The notes below the pieces were generated by a model, which saw only the letters and a list, made by a program, of their open reading frames with translations, had not been told where the DNA came from and did not search any database. Shown piece by piece: positions 9,623 to 18,650 of a stretch of 64,000 bases of DNA. The DNA comes from Calditrichota bacterium (lineage in GTDB: Bacteria; Zhuqueibacterota; Zhuqueibacteria; Zhuqueibacterales; Geothermadaptataceae), in the NCBI GenBank assembly GCA_008501765.1, contig QQUE01000004.1:248001-312000 (forward strand), in the 5' to 3' direction. The translations under genes and the position numbers were made by a program. The stretch's first letter is position 1. Every line of letters begins with the position of its first letter.

Positions 9623-11003
9623 ACATGCCGCGCACGCTTACCTGCAACGGATTCTGCATGTTTTTTGCGATGCGTCCACCACCACTACCCGAATTCGCCG
9701 GCAGCATGAAAACTTTAAAACGGGCCACCACAGCTTTCAATTTGTCGGTATCGGGAATATTGGTGATATGCACCCCGTGATTGCCCATCGCGTGGCCATC
9801 GCCGGTCAAATCATTAAAATTTCGATCGTCAAGATAGTAGGGGGCGATACGTAACTTGCGTCCAAGCCCGCGAAACGCATCCAAATCCATCCAGGTGACG
9901 ATAGAGCCGGCGGAACTGGACATTTGACCCCAGGTATTGTGACTGGCTGGTCTGACGGAATCATGGCGGCCGTCGATAGCAACAGCGTCATTCTCCGAAT
10001 CATAAAATTTGGGATTTGCCAGCTCGGAATCATAATCGAGATAGAACCACAAGTTGGGCAACGGGTGGACACGATAATTCACCTGCACCTCAAACATTTT
10101 GCGATAAAAATAAGCGAAATAACTGGTGGTTGGCCCGCTGGCTGCTCCCTGCACCATGCGAATAATCCGCACCGGCCCAACTTTATGGCCGAGGTACCAG
10201 CTGCAACCCGACTTCGGACTAAACCGGCATTTTCCCGGTCCGTCACTCCAGAATTCTTCGGTTTCGTTGAACATGCCCATTTTTCGCGATGGCTGTGGCG
10301 TCAGGCCGTAGGCCCGGAATTTCACCTGATCGATGAGATCTTCGCCGGAACCCTGCATCGAATTTTTGATACGAATTTGATCCAAAACCCAGCGCCGGCT
10401 GTAGTTGACCCGGTAAAAATCGGTTTCCACAACCGCGCTGTGTTCGCGCGTATCCATCAAATGATAGGTTAAATTGCGCATTTTCTTCGTCAGACCTGGC
10501 GCTCGGAAAAGATAAACAAAAGCGGCTGCACCCGGTTTCGACGGATCGGAAACAGCAATTTCAAGGCGTTTCTGCCGTGCTCCCTCTGGTGGAGAGACAG
10601 CAGCCGGCGCTTTATCGCCCGCATCTTCGACCATAAAAACGAGCTCGTCATCGGCATCAAAACGCGGATCTGAATCGCGTGCGAGTTGAGAGCCGAGAAT
10701 GCCACCGGAAAAGCCAACATAAACATAATCAGCTGCAGGATGTTTGCGCTTTCCGGGTGGCACGGACAAATCCATGTATTTGCGTTCATCCACCTGCACC
10801 GGAATTTGCGTCCACTTATCTTGCGTTGCCGAATAACGAAATCCGCTGATTTCCTGCGGGCTGATCCCGATAATATCCGATAAATCCGCGCCAGTGAGCA
10901 CAACGGGCTCATACATCCGTGCCTGAGAAAACTTTTCCGGCCCGGCAATTAAATTCATTGTTGCAAAGAAAATTATCAAAACCAATTTTAATGCACGTTG
11001 CAT
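9621..11003 (-). CDS. Secreted protein, paralogue B without sorting domain
   Basis: A 460-residue exported protein, paralogous to the next gene downstream over almost its whole length (MYEPVVLTGADLSDIIG, WTQIPVQVDERKY, YSRRWVLDQIRIK, KVGPVRIIRMVQGAASGPTTSYF, YYLDDRNFNDLTG, NHGVHITNIPDTD). It ends soon after the shared FMLPAN block and has no type IX sorting domain, so it is expected to stay in the periplasm or outer membrane. ATG at 11003 was chosen because a signal peptide (MQRALKLVLIIFFATMNLIAG) follows directly and AAGGGA lies upstream; an open frame extends 51 codons further but that part has no signal-like sequence. Function unknown. Confidence 0.8.
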   Translation of the reverse strand: MQRALKLVLIIFFATMNLIAGPEKFSQARMYEPVVLTGADLSDIIGISPQEISGFRYSATQDKWTQIPVQVDERKYMDLSVPPGKRKHPAADYVYVGFSGGILGSQLARDSDPRFDADDELVFMVEDAGDKAPAAVSPPEGARQKRLEIAVSDPSKPGAAAFVYLFRAPGLTKKMRNLTYHLMDTREHSAVVETDFYRVNYSRRWVLDQIRIKNSMQGSGEDLIDQVKFRAYGLTPQPSRKMGMFNETEEFWSDGPGKCRFSPKSGCSWYLGHKVGPVRIIRMVQGAASGPTTSYFAYFYRKMFEVQVNYRVHPLPNLWFYLDYDSELANPKFYDSENDAVAIDGRHDSVRPASHNTWGQMSSSAGSIVTWMDLDAFRGLGRKLRIAPYYLDDRNFNDLTGDGHAMGNHGVHITNIPDTDKLKAVVARFKVFMLPANSGSGGGRIAKNMQNPLQVSVRGM

Positions 11004-11104
11004 AAAGAAAGTCCCTTTTTCTGATGCGTCGAGTAAAAAATGCCTAAACCACTCATTGAACAAAACAGAAAGCTCACACTTTAGTTGTAACTCTTCAATG
11101 TGCG

Positions 11105-11271
11105 TGTCATCCCGGTTTTCACGGAGTGAAATACCGGAAACTCTAAAATAGCGCACCTACCTTGAGATTCCGGTATTCTTTCCTTAAAAATTATCATATG
11201 GGGTCATACGCTCGATTAAAAGTTGAAGCTCTCAACAGATATGTTTCATTGCGAAAGAAACCGGAATGACA
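11105..11271. repeat. TGTCAT...ATGACA palindromic intergenic element
   Basis: The ends TGTCATCCCGGTTT and AAACCGGAATGACA form a 14-bp inverted repeat with one mismatch, and the interior has further CCGGAA/TTCCGG pairs. It belongs with the elements near 22304-22392 and 46577-46657, which share TGTCATTCC and GGAATGACA/GGGATGACAG ends. It lies in the 543-base gap upstream of paralogue B, where no gene is visible. Confidence 0.6.
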
Positions 11272-11416
11272 TCCAATTCATAAAACCCAGGATTCAAAGT
11301 GCAGAATAAAGTATAGTCGCATTGTCAGTAACTTGCGGGTAATTTAAGGCTGGGCACGGAGCGTCCAGCTTAGGATTATTCAACCTTCTATCCTGATCTA
11401 TTCATAAACTGTTAAA

Positions 11417-11506
11417 ATGTGCCTGGCACTTGTTCAAGTCACGAAAACACTTAAAAGTTACTTTACTTCGTTAAATTTATAAAAATCAATTAAGTGCCAG
11501 GCACAT
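11417..11506. repeat. Inverted repeat, 15-bp arms
   Basis: ATGTGCCTGGCACTT (11417-11431) and AAGTGCCAGGCACAT (11492-11506) are exact inverted copies 60 bases apart. Each arm also holds its own palindrome GTGCCTGGCAC. It sits just downstream of the polysaccharide-lyase gene and may contribute to transcript 3-prime-end formation. Confidence 0.65.
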
Positions 11507-11546
11507 TCACTGGGCTTTAAGAATAATTCAGGCTATATTTTGGGTT

Positions 11547-13919
11547 TTAATTAAATACATCGACAAAATAAGAAGTCTGTCCTTTGATATTATCTTCAAA
11601 AAACACCGATCCGTGCTGCCCGGTCGTGCCCTGGGCGATGATTTTCCGATCCCGGCGAACGCGGTATTTTATATTTTTCGGCAATTCCGTTATCACATGC
11701 CTCGTTTGGCCGCTGTGACTCAAACTGTATGAAACTTTGCGCAGGGGATTTTCAGTTTGGCTGAAAATAACAACCCGGGAGCGGTCAATCAATGCACCAA
11801 ACCATCCGCTACCGGAAAGTGGTTTTATCTCAGCACTTTGCTGCAGCGTATTGGCATCGCCGATTTGCATCACTGTTAAAAAGAGCCCTTCGTCGGAGCG
11901 GATTTGCAGATTGTGGTTGCCGAGCAGAAACTGAGCCCGTTCGCCAAAGCGGCTGGCATCAAATTCGACGGGTGTACCGTCGGCAAAAACCCATTCGCGG
12001 CCTGTGCCGCCAAATTTATGAATTTCGGATTTTTTCGGCCACAGCGAGGAAATGATCATTTTACCGTGTGCTCCCGCAAGTCGATTGGTCACGCTCAATT
12101 TACGCGCCGGAGTAATCCAGTGGCCGGTGCCGACCGGGAACCAGCTTTTTTCTTCCGCGATGATATTTTCGGGCGTGTGCAGCAAAAAATATTTCTTGTT
12201 TGGCGATTTCACCCGATCCATCACCAGTAAAAATTCGTCATTCGTTTGCCCACGCAAATAGACCAATGCCCGCCGTGCCAGGCTGGCTTTATTGCCGCCT
12301 TTGTAGGATTTTGTATAATTGTAGTTGACATAATCGAACTGATTTTTTTCGAAACGGCGCGCCTCCACCTCCCCTGCTTGCGAAACTTTTCCCAATTGAA
12401 AATCTTCCGGTTCATCCACTTTTTTGATGCGCCCAATTTCGAGCCGTACTTCTTTGTCCGGGCCGATCCCGAGTACATTGTTAAATGCCATCGATTTGTC
12501 CGGCCTCCCAGCGCGAGGGATATCTTTTCCGGCGCTCTTCCCGTGCACAGAATTTACCGCCAGCGTGCCAAATTTATAAATGCCGATCGCGCCGTGATCC
12601 TGCTCATTATGGCCGTTGTCGTACCAGAACATCGGGGCTGTGAACTGAATTAAAGTCGCATCTGTTTGGTGGTGATCGGAGCGAAAAGCGTAACCCTGCC
12701 CCAAATGCACGCTCAAATCCATGTCGACCTGCGATGGTGATAATTTCGGCACGTGTTTCACGCCGTACAAAAATTTATAAAATAAATCGAAATTGTGCGG
12801 TTCATAATAGCGGTAGGAATCGACGGGATGGCCGTAAGGACTGCGGGCGACAATCCAGGCGGCGAGGCCGCTGAGCACCGGATCTGTTTTAACGAGATTT
12901 GCCGCGGCCAAACTCATCATCGCCGAGGGCTGCCAGGTGTTGACAGCCATGCAGCCACCGGTATTGTGCTGGGTAAAATAGTAGTCTTTTTTGTATGGCC
13001 ATGGCATAGCGCTGAAATACACCCAATAAGGCGAGTAGCGAAACCAGGAATATTCATGAAATAAATTCTGCCCCAAGGCCGGCCCAGCCGCACCGGCCAG
13101 CAGCATGATGCCGATGTAGCCGTCCATCGCGTAGCCCTCGCCTTCAATCCAATCGCTGGAGCCTTCGAAAAGGCGCTCGGAAACCTGTAACTGGCGACGG
13201 ATAAAAACATCGTGGAAGCTATCCATCATCGCAGCAGCTTTTGCTTGTCGGTGCTGTCCCAAATCTTTGTCGCCGAAAAAACCCAGTGCGCCCGCATAGA
13301 TATGCACATTGGCTGCGTAGTGGTTTTCCAGCTTGACTTTGCGGGAATTATAGCGGTTATCCCAAAAAAGAATAAGCTTGTCGGCGATGCGCTGCCGCTG
13401 TTGTAACGTGGAAAACTGAAATGTCCAATCATAAACCACTTGCAAAGCCAGACTGGCGACACCGCCTTTGCGAGTGGCCAAATTTGAGGCCCCGTGATGT
13501 TCTTCCTTCCAGTCATCGGGCAACTCCGAACATATATATTCGGCGATTTGCAGGGCTTTTTGTGCATACTTTTGCGAGCTCATCACAGCGGAACTCTGTC
13601 CAACTGAAGCAGGATCGATAACGGCTAAAAATGCAAATGAGCGCGCGGCGCCGGCCAGGTCGTTGTAATCGGAAAGCCCTTTTCCGCCCGGAATTACCGG
13701 CATCAGCCGGTTCATGTGCGCGACAAAATTCTGAAAATCAGTTTTGTAAAATCGTATAATTCGTTGGCGAACTTCGGGCAGCGTCTTTTGGGTGAAAAAG
13801 AGTCGGGGATGTTCATTTCTCGCAAATGGAGAATTCGCATCTGCCTTAAATTGGCTGACTGCGATGGGTATATTTATTAGAAACGTACTTAGCAAAATTA
13901 GCAGCAGGTGTCGCATCAT
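11547..13919 (-). CDS. Heparinase II/III-like polysaccharide lyase
   Basis: A 790-residue exported protein with a signal peptide (HLLLILLSTFLINIPIAVSQ). An N-terminal alpha-helical toroid region (about 30-390; it opens with ARNEHPRLFF and includes NHYAANVHIYAGALG and EGSSDWIEGEGYAMDGYIG) is followed by a beta-sandwich region with HNEQDHGAIGIYKFGTLAVNSVHG, the arrangement of heparinase II/III-type lyases. The expected activity is beta-elimination of uronic-acid-containing polysaccharide in the periplasm or outside; the substrate cannot be inferred. There is no type IX sorting domain. AAGGA lies six bases before the chosen ATG; a second ATG follows immediately. Confidence 0.75.
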   Translation of the reverse strand: MMRHLLLILLSTFLINIPIAVSQFKADANSPFARNEHPRLFFTQKTLPEVRQRIIRFYKTDFQNFVAHMNRLMPVIPGGKGLSDYNDLAGAARSFAFLAVIDPASVGQSSAVMSSQKYAQKALQIAEYICSELPDDWKEEHHGASNLATRKGGVASLALQVVYDWTFQFSTLQQRQRIADKLILFWDNRYNSRKVKLENHYAANVHIYAGALGFFGDKDLGQHRQAKAAAMMDSFHDVFIRRQLQVSERLFEGSSDWIEGEGYAMDGYIGIMLLAGAAGPALGQNLFHEYSWFRYSPYWVYFSAMPWPYKKDYYFTQHNTGGCMAVNTWQPSAMMSLAAANLVKTDPVLSGLAAWIVARSPYGHPVDSYRYYEPHNFDLFYKFLYGVKHVPKLSPSQVDMDLSVHLGQGYAFRSDHHQTDATLIQFTAPMFWYDNGHNEQDHGAIGIYKFGTLAVNSVHGKSAGKDIPRAGRPDKSMAFNNVLGIGPDKEVRLEIGRIKKVDEPEDFQLGKVSQAGEVEARRFEKNQFDYVNYNYTKSYKGGNKASLARRALVYLRGQTNDEFLLVMDRVKSPNKKYFLLHTPENIIAEEKSWFPVGTGHWITPARKLSVTNRLAGAHGKMIISSLWPKKSEIHKFGGTGREWVFADGTPVEFDASRFGERAQFLLGNHNLQIRSDEGLFLTVMQIGDANTLQQSAEIKPLSGSGWFGALIDRSRVVIFSQTENPLRKVSYSLSHSGQTRHVITELPKNIKYRVRRDRKIIAQGTTGQHGSVFFEDNIKGQTSYFVDVFN

Positions 13920-14348
13920 GTCAATTCCTTTTGAACTTTCGTTTTTGCTGAAAATTAGTTGCTTTGTGCAAAATTTGCAGAGAAATACGGCAAAATTTTT
14001 ATTCGATCAATGATGATTTTTATGAACGATTCTTACTGATTCCCGTCCTCTCAAGTAGTCGACTGCAACGTGTGTTACAGAGTGTTTTATCAGAACTGTC
14101 TTCTTTCCCAAAGGCGAACATCGAAACAGAGGTGTTCGAGATTTTCGTCAATCGAGTGAAACAATATTAAATTATTCCCGTTTTCTGTGTCGTATATCAA
14201 CGGGCCGGAAAGAATTTCCCAACACCCCAACAAGAAAAATCAATATCCGATTTTTCTGACAAAAAAACATTCCAGGATCGAAATTAACGGTTGTGAATTT
14301 AATAATTTTCACTGAAAAATTTTTGGAAAGAATGAGGAGTACAATCTA
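13920..14348. other. Divergent intergenic region
   Basis: A 429-base gap between the leftward lyase and the rightward exporter operon, so it should hold promoters for both. A 68-codon open frame at 13964-14170 has no ribosome-binding site and no recognised similarity. GAGGAG lies about ten bases before the adaptor ATG. I found no confident promoter boxes. Confidence 0.4.
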
Positions 14349-15710
14349 ATGTCCAAGAAAAAAATTATCATCGGTGCTGTTGTTTTAGTCGTCATTGTGG
14401 CAGCCATTATCGGGCTCAACATGAACAACAAAAAATCAACAGCAATTGAAGTAGAAACAGCCAAGGTTGAACGTAAAAACATAGTCCAAACTGTCAACTC
14501 CAACGGCCGTATTCAACCCGTTCTTCAAGTAAAAATAAGCGCCGATGTCAGTGCAAAAATAATGCGGCTGGGTGTGAAAGAAGGCGATTGGGCAGAAAAA
14601 GGCGATTTTCTCATCGAGCTGGACCGTGAACGGCATCTGGCCGCTGTCGAAAGTGCTGTCGCCAATGTCAATTCAGCACAAGCCAATGCGAAACTGGCGA
14701 AAGAGAATATGCTGAAAACAGAAAAAGATTATAAGCGCATGCAAGAGCTTTTCACAAGAAAGCTGGAATCACAGGCCAATTTGGATGCCACTTACGCGGC
14801 TTATAAAGTAGAAAAAGCACGGTACGAATCTGTACTCGAAGGCGTACAACAGGCAAAAGCGTCTTTGAAACAAAGTAACGATGATCTATCAAAAACAACA
14901 ATTTACGCCCCAATGAGCGGTACCATCAGCACTTTGAATAAAGAAGTTGGCGAGATCGCCCTCGGCTCCCAATTCCAGGAAGATGTCATCATGATTATCT
15001 CAAATCTCTCCGGCATGGAGGCCCTCGTCGATGTGGATGAGAATGATATCGTTTCCATCAGTATTGGTGATTCGGCCAAAATTGAAGTCGATGCTATTCC
15101 CGGTCTGACTTTCCGCGGTGAAGTTACCGAAATTGCCAGCTCGGCCAAAGTTTCCGGCCAGGGCAGCACCGATCAGAAAACGGATTTTGAAGTTAAAGTT
15201 GGAGTGACCGGAATTTACAAAAAACAGGTTGAAGAAGGCACGACCGCGACAAATGGCCACGCGACAAAAGGAGACATGCAGATTCCTTCCCAAGACCCAT
15301 TGTCCAATTTGCGTCCCGGGATGACTGCCACCAGTGATATCATGGTTGAAGCCCACGATAATACGCTCAGCATTCCAATTCAGAGCGTGGCTGTCCGCAC
15401 TGTCGAGCAGCTTAAAAAGCATGAAATAAAGGCAGAAAAAGAAGGCAAAGAAGCTGATGCAGGCAAGGAAAAGGAAGAAACGAAATACAATCCGGATAAA
15501 GATGGATTTGTTGAAATCGTATTTGTAGTGCGTGAAAACAAAGCGTATGCCGTTCCTGTAAAAACCGGAATCCAGAGCGATACGCACATCGAAATACTGG
15601 AAGGTTTGCAGGAAAACGATGAAGTTGTGATCGGAAATTACCGCGCGATCAGCAAGGACTTGCAGAACAACACAGAAGTTAAAGTAAAAGAAAAAACGGA
15701 TGAGAAATAG
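14349..15710 (+). CDS. Periplasmic adaptor (MacA/HlyD family)
   Basis: Membrane-fusion protein of 453 residues for an ABC-type exporter. It has one N-terminal membrane anchor (IIIGAVVLVVIVAAIIGL), then a split biotinyl-lipoyl-like domain (VKISADVSAKIMRLGVKEGDWAEKGDFLIELD), a coiled-coil hairpin (about residues 95-180, rich in Ala/Lys/Glu), and a beta-barrel region. A Lys/Glu-rich insert near residues 355-375 (KKHEIKAEKEGKEADAGKEK) is longer than usual. The likely function is to link inner-membrane permeases to an outer-membrane channel. It is first in an operon with two MacB-like permeases, 42 bases ahead of the next gene. Confidence 0.88.
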   Translation: MSKKKIIIGAVVLVVIVAAIIGLNMNNKKSTAIEVETAKVERKNIVQTVNSNGRIQPVLQVKISADVSAKIMRLGVKEGDWAEKGDFLIELDRERHLAAVESAVANVNSAQANAKLAKENMLKTEKDYKRMQELFTRKLESQANLDATYAAYKVEKARYESVLEGVQQAKASLKQSNDDLSKTTIYAPMSGTISTLNKEVGEIALGSQFQEDVIMIISNLSGMEALVDVDENDIVSISIGDSAKIEVDAIPGLTFRGEVTEIASSAKVSGQGSTDQKTDFEVKVGVTGIYKKQVEEGTTATNGHATKGDMQIPSQDPLSNLRPGMTATSDIMVEAHDNTLSIPIQSVAVRTVEQLKKHEIKAEKEGKEADAGKEKEETKYNPDKDGFVEIVFVVRENKAYAVPVKTGIQSDTHIEILEGLQENDEVVIGNYRAISKDLQNNTEVKVKEKTDEK

Positions 15711-15752
15711 GGATTTACTTAATTTTAGAGTCATTCTTAGCACAGGTTTATC

Positions 15753-16988
15753 ATGAAAAAAATTTACCAGAATATCGAAGCGATACGCATCGCTTTGCAA
15801 GCGCTATTGGCGAACAAAACCCGGGGAATTCTCACAACCCTGGGTATAATCATCGGTATTGTGGCCGTTATCACGACAATGACGGCTGCCAACGGTCTTG
15901 GCAATGCGTTCAAAGATAGTATCTCCTCCATCGGATCCGACGTTCTGTACGTCTCACGGTTTCCGTGGATTATTCAAGGGGATTTTTTTCAATACCGCGG
16001 CCGGGAAAACCTTGAATTAAAACACGCGAACAGTCTGCGCGCCAAGCTTCCCGATGCCATTGCCATCAATCCCGGAACCAATACGACCCGGCATATCAAA
16101 TACGGCTCGAAAGTCATTGAGAACAACAATATAGTCGGAACCACGGATAAACTTATTATTGTGTCCGACATGGTTCCGGAAGTTGGCCGGTTTCTCATTG
16201 CTTCAGATGTTCAATACAAAAAAAATGTCTGCGTCCTCGGCTCGGAAGTCAAAAACAGATTATTCGGCTCCACAAATCCACTGAACAAAAAGATGAAAAT
16301 CGGTATGTACACCTATCGAGTCGTTGGTGTGATGGAGAAACAGGGAACAGGCATGTCGTTTGGTGGGCCTAATTTTGATATGCGCGTCTACATCCCCATC
16401 ACCACTTTGACGAAAAATTATGGCAGCCGCAATCGGGGCTTTGATATCGCTGTCAAAGCCCCGTCGCAGGAAAGTCTGGAAGATTTTGAATACGCCGTAA
16501 TCGGCGAAATGCGAAAAATTCGTGGTTTGCGCCCCACAGACAAAGATGATTTTTCGATCAACAAAATGGATTCGCTTCTCGATGCCTACAATAACGTTAT
16601 GGGAGTTGTCGTGCTCATCGGTTTGGCGGTTACCAGTATTTCCCTGGTGGTCGGAGGAATCGGGGTCATGAATATCATGTTCGTTTCGGTGACCGAACGC
16701 ACACGCGAAATCGGCATTCGCAAGGCAATTGGCGCTACGCGGCGTGCGATTCTTTCGCAATTTCTGTTTGAGGCCTCCGCCATTTGCCTTTTTGGTGGAC
16801 TCATTGGCCTGGGCATTTCATTTGGAATTACCAGCATAATAAATGACCAAGTCATGCCCGCGAGCATTTCACCAACAATTGTCATTGTCGCCCTGTTGGT
16901 TTCAGCCATTACGGGCATTATCTCAGGCTTGATTCCGGCCATTAAAGCTTCCCGGTTGAATCCGATCGAAGCATTACGCTATGAATAA
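15753..16988 (+). CDS. ABC exporter permease, MacB/FtsX type (1)
   Basis: A 411-residue permease with one N-terminal helix (GILTTLGIIIGIVAVITTMTAA), a periplasmic MacB core-like domain (about 45-270), and a C-terminal FtsX domain with three helices containing GGIGVMNIMFVSVTERTREIG. Unlike MacB it has no fused ATPase domain. The inferred role is mechanotransmission export of a lipoprotein, peptide or toxic compound with the preceding adaptor. It is followed 20 bases later by a second permease, so a heterodimer is likely. The ATPase partner is not encoded beside it. Confidence 0.87.
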   Translation: MKKIYQNIEAIRIALQALLANKTRGILTTLGIIIGIVAVITTMTAANGLGNAFKDSISSIGSDVLYVSRFPWIIQGDFFQYRGRENLELKHANSLRAKLPDAIAINPGTNTTRHIKYGSKVIENNNIVGTTDKLIIVSDMVPEVGRFLIASDVQYKKNVCVLGSEVKNRLFGSTNPLNKKMKIGMYTYRVVGVMEKQGTGMSFGGPNFDMRVYIPITTLTKNYGSRNRGFDIAVKAPSQESLEDFEYAVIGEMRKIRGLRPTDKDDFSINKMDSLLDAYNNVMGVVVLIGLAVTSISLVVGGIGVMNIMFVSVTERTREIGIRKAIGATRRAILSQFLFEASAICLFGGLIGLGISFGITSIINDQVMPASISPTIVIVALLVSAITGIISGLIPAIKASRLNPIEALRYE

Positions 16989-17008
16989 GAAAACCTTGTG
17001 GAGAAATT

Positions 17009-18256
17009 ATGCATTTCATTGAAGCATTTAAAATGGCGATGACAGCGATATTCGCACACAAACTTCGCTCATCTCTCACTCTGCTGGGAATTGTTGCCGG
17101 TGTGGCCTCGATAATTGCGGTGATGACCGGAATTTCGGTTATTCAAAAAACCATCGAAAAAGAAATGAGTGTGCTGGGTGCCACGGTATTTCAAGTTCAA
17201 AAATTGACACGTGGAAATATCAGCAGCCGGGCCGAATTTTTACGCATGCTGCAGCGTCCTGCATTGACCATGGAGCACGTGGAAGAATTGCGCAAAAAAG
17301 CAAAGAATGTGACGCTCGTCGGTGCTGAACTTTGGAAATACGGCTATACGGCAAAATACCGCGATATCAAAACCAATGGCGACGGCAATATTTGCGGCGG
17401 CACCCCGGAATACGGTCCCAACAATACCCACTATGTGACGCGTGGCCGCACACTCAGCCGTGAAGATGTAAAACTTGGCCGGTCGGTCGTCGTTATTGGT
17501 CATGCTTTGGCACAAAAATTATTTCCTTTTTCAGATCCAATAGACAAAACCATCAAATTGGAAAATAGAAACTACCGGGTCATCGGCGTTTTTGGAGAGA
17601 AAAAATCCAGTTTCGGCAGTGGGTATGACAAATACTGTCTGATTCCGATCACAAATTGGCTGCGTAGTTTTGGCACGAAAGACGACCGCGGTCTCGACAG
17701 GTCTGTTTATATTACAGTCCGCGCTAAAAACACCCTCGTTCTCGACGATGCCATTCAGGAAGTTCGTGGTATTCTGCGCATGAAGCGGGGCGTTCCTGCT
17801 CGTGAAGAAGATAATTTTGCCTACTTTACCAACGACAGTCAGATTAAAAACTTCAATGAGCAGACAGCCAAAGTGAAAATGGGATCGTATATAATTGGAG
17901 CAATCGCACTCATCGTCGCGGGCATTGGCATCATGAATATTATGCTGGTTTCCGTGACAGAACGCACCAAAGAAATCGGCTTGCGTAAATCGATCGGGGC
18001 AAAACGGCGGGATGTTTTAAGCCAGTTCCTGCTTGAAGCCATCGTCCTCTGCAATATTGGAGGTGCTATTGGGGTCGTCGTCGGATTCGGATTGGGAAAT
18101 CTTGTCAGCCTTTTTACCGGCTTCGCCAGCACAGTTCCAATGGAATGGGCCGTAGGCGGGTTGGTTTTTTGCACGATTACCGGTCTGGTTTTTGGGCTCT
18201 GGCCAGCCATCGTCGCTTCACGGAAAGATCCAATTCTGGCTTTGAGTTATGAATAA
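17009..18256 (+). CDS. ABC exporter permease, MacB/FtsX type (2)
   Basis: A 415-residue permease paralogous to the preceding one: an N-terminal helix (SLTLLGIVAGVASIIAVMTG), a periplasmic domain, and an FtsX-type C-terminus with AGIGIMNIMLVSVTERTKEIGLRKSIGAKRR split across helices. It ends the exporter operon, and a hairpin follows 23 bases after the stop. With the first permease it probably forms a heterodimer that needs an ATPase encoded elsewhere; the one at 22584-23294 belongs to another operon with its own permeases. Confidence 0.87.
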   Translation: MHFIEAFKMAMTAIFAHKLRSSLTLLGIVAGVASIIAVMTGISVIQKTIEKEMSVLGATVFQVQKLTRGNISSRAEFLRMLQRPALTMEHVEELRKKAKNVTLVGAELWKYGYTAKYRDIKTNGDGNICGGTPEYGPNNTHYVTRGRTLSREDVKLGRSVVVIGHALAQKLFPFSDPIDKTIKLENRNYRVIGVFGEKKSSFGSGYDKYCLIPITNWLRSFGTKDDRGLDRSVYITVRAKNTLVLDDAIQEVRGILRMKRGVPAREEDNFAYFTNDSQIKNFNEQTAKVKMGSYIIGAIALIVAGIGIMNIMLVSVTERTKEIGLRKSIGAKRRDVLSQFLLEAIVLCNIGGAIGVVVGFGLGNLVSLFTGFASTVPMEWAVGGLVFCTITGLVFGLWPAIVASRKDPILALSYE

Positions 18257-18278
18257 ATTTTTCTCGTCAAAATAAAAA

Positions 18279-18308
18279 TTGTAGTCCAAATTCGCTTCTG
18301 GACTACAA
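18279..18308. terminator. Hairpin terminator between convergent genes
   Basis: A perfect 10-bp stem (TTGTAGTCCA 18279-18288, TGGACTACAA 18299-18308) lies between the rightward permease operon and the leftward microprotein gene. On the minus strand the stem is followed by a T-rich tract, so it fits an intrinsic terminator for the leftward gene. On the plus strand the T run is missing. Confidence 0.65.
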
Positions 18309-18337
18309 AATCAGGTTCGGCCGGCAACAATCTCTTT

Positions 18338-18496
18338 CTAAAATAAAGTATAAATAAACGGTGCTAAAGCACTGCCCTGTGTCATCACGATGAGGGCGCC
18401 TAAAAGTACGAGAAAAAAAATAATCGGCGCCAGCCAGAATTTCTTTCGTTCCCGCATAAACGCCCAAAACTCCACCACGATATCTATTTTTGCCAT
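18338..18496 (-). CDS. DUF5989-type 52-residue membrane microprotein
   Basis: A short gene encoding 52 residues: a polar N-terminus with EFWAFMRERKKFWLAP, one transmembrane helix (IIFFLVLLGALIVM), and an ending TQGSALAPFIYTLF. This layout, especially RKKFWL-P and the QGSALAPFIYTLF ending, matches the DUF5989 family as I remember it. That family is commonly found beside carbamoyltransferase/SxtJ genes in surface glycan clusters. GGAGAG lies about five bases before the ATG. Here it stands alone, convergent with the exporter operon and divergent from the GrpB gene. Function unknown. Confidence 0.8.
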   Translation of the reverse strand: MAKIDIVVEFWAFMRERKKFWLAPIIFFLVLLGALIVMTQGSALAPFIYTLF

Positions 18497-18650
18497 TTTC
18501 TCTCCACATCCATTTTAAAAGAATTTTACATTGCCATCAACGGAAAAGGATCACTATCTTGGTCGAATAAATTTTCTGTTGAATTCTACAGAAATCGACC
18601 GGGTTTTGCAAGAAAAAACCATTCCCTGATCTGATAAAAGCAGGAAATCT

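Noticed and set aside
9924-10472. 182-codon frame opposite paralogue B
   Set aside because: Shadow of a clear coding sequence on the other strand; no ribosome-binding site.
13964-14170. 68-codon open frame upstream of the exporter operon
   Set aside because: No ribosome-binding site, low-complexity composition and no recognisable domain; a decayed fragment cannot be excluded.
15000-15800. Long antisense frame over the adaptor gene (266 codons)
   Set aside because: The sense frame encodes a complete membrane-fusion protein; the antisense product is Phe/Ile-rich without a domain and has no start context.
18303-18509. 68-codon frame opposite the exporter operon end
   Set aside because: It is an out-of-frame shadow of the DUF5989-type gene at 18338-18496, which has the better start site and a known-looking sequence.
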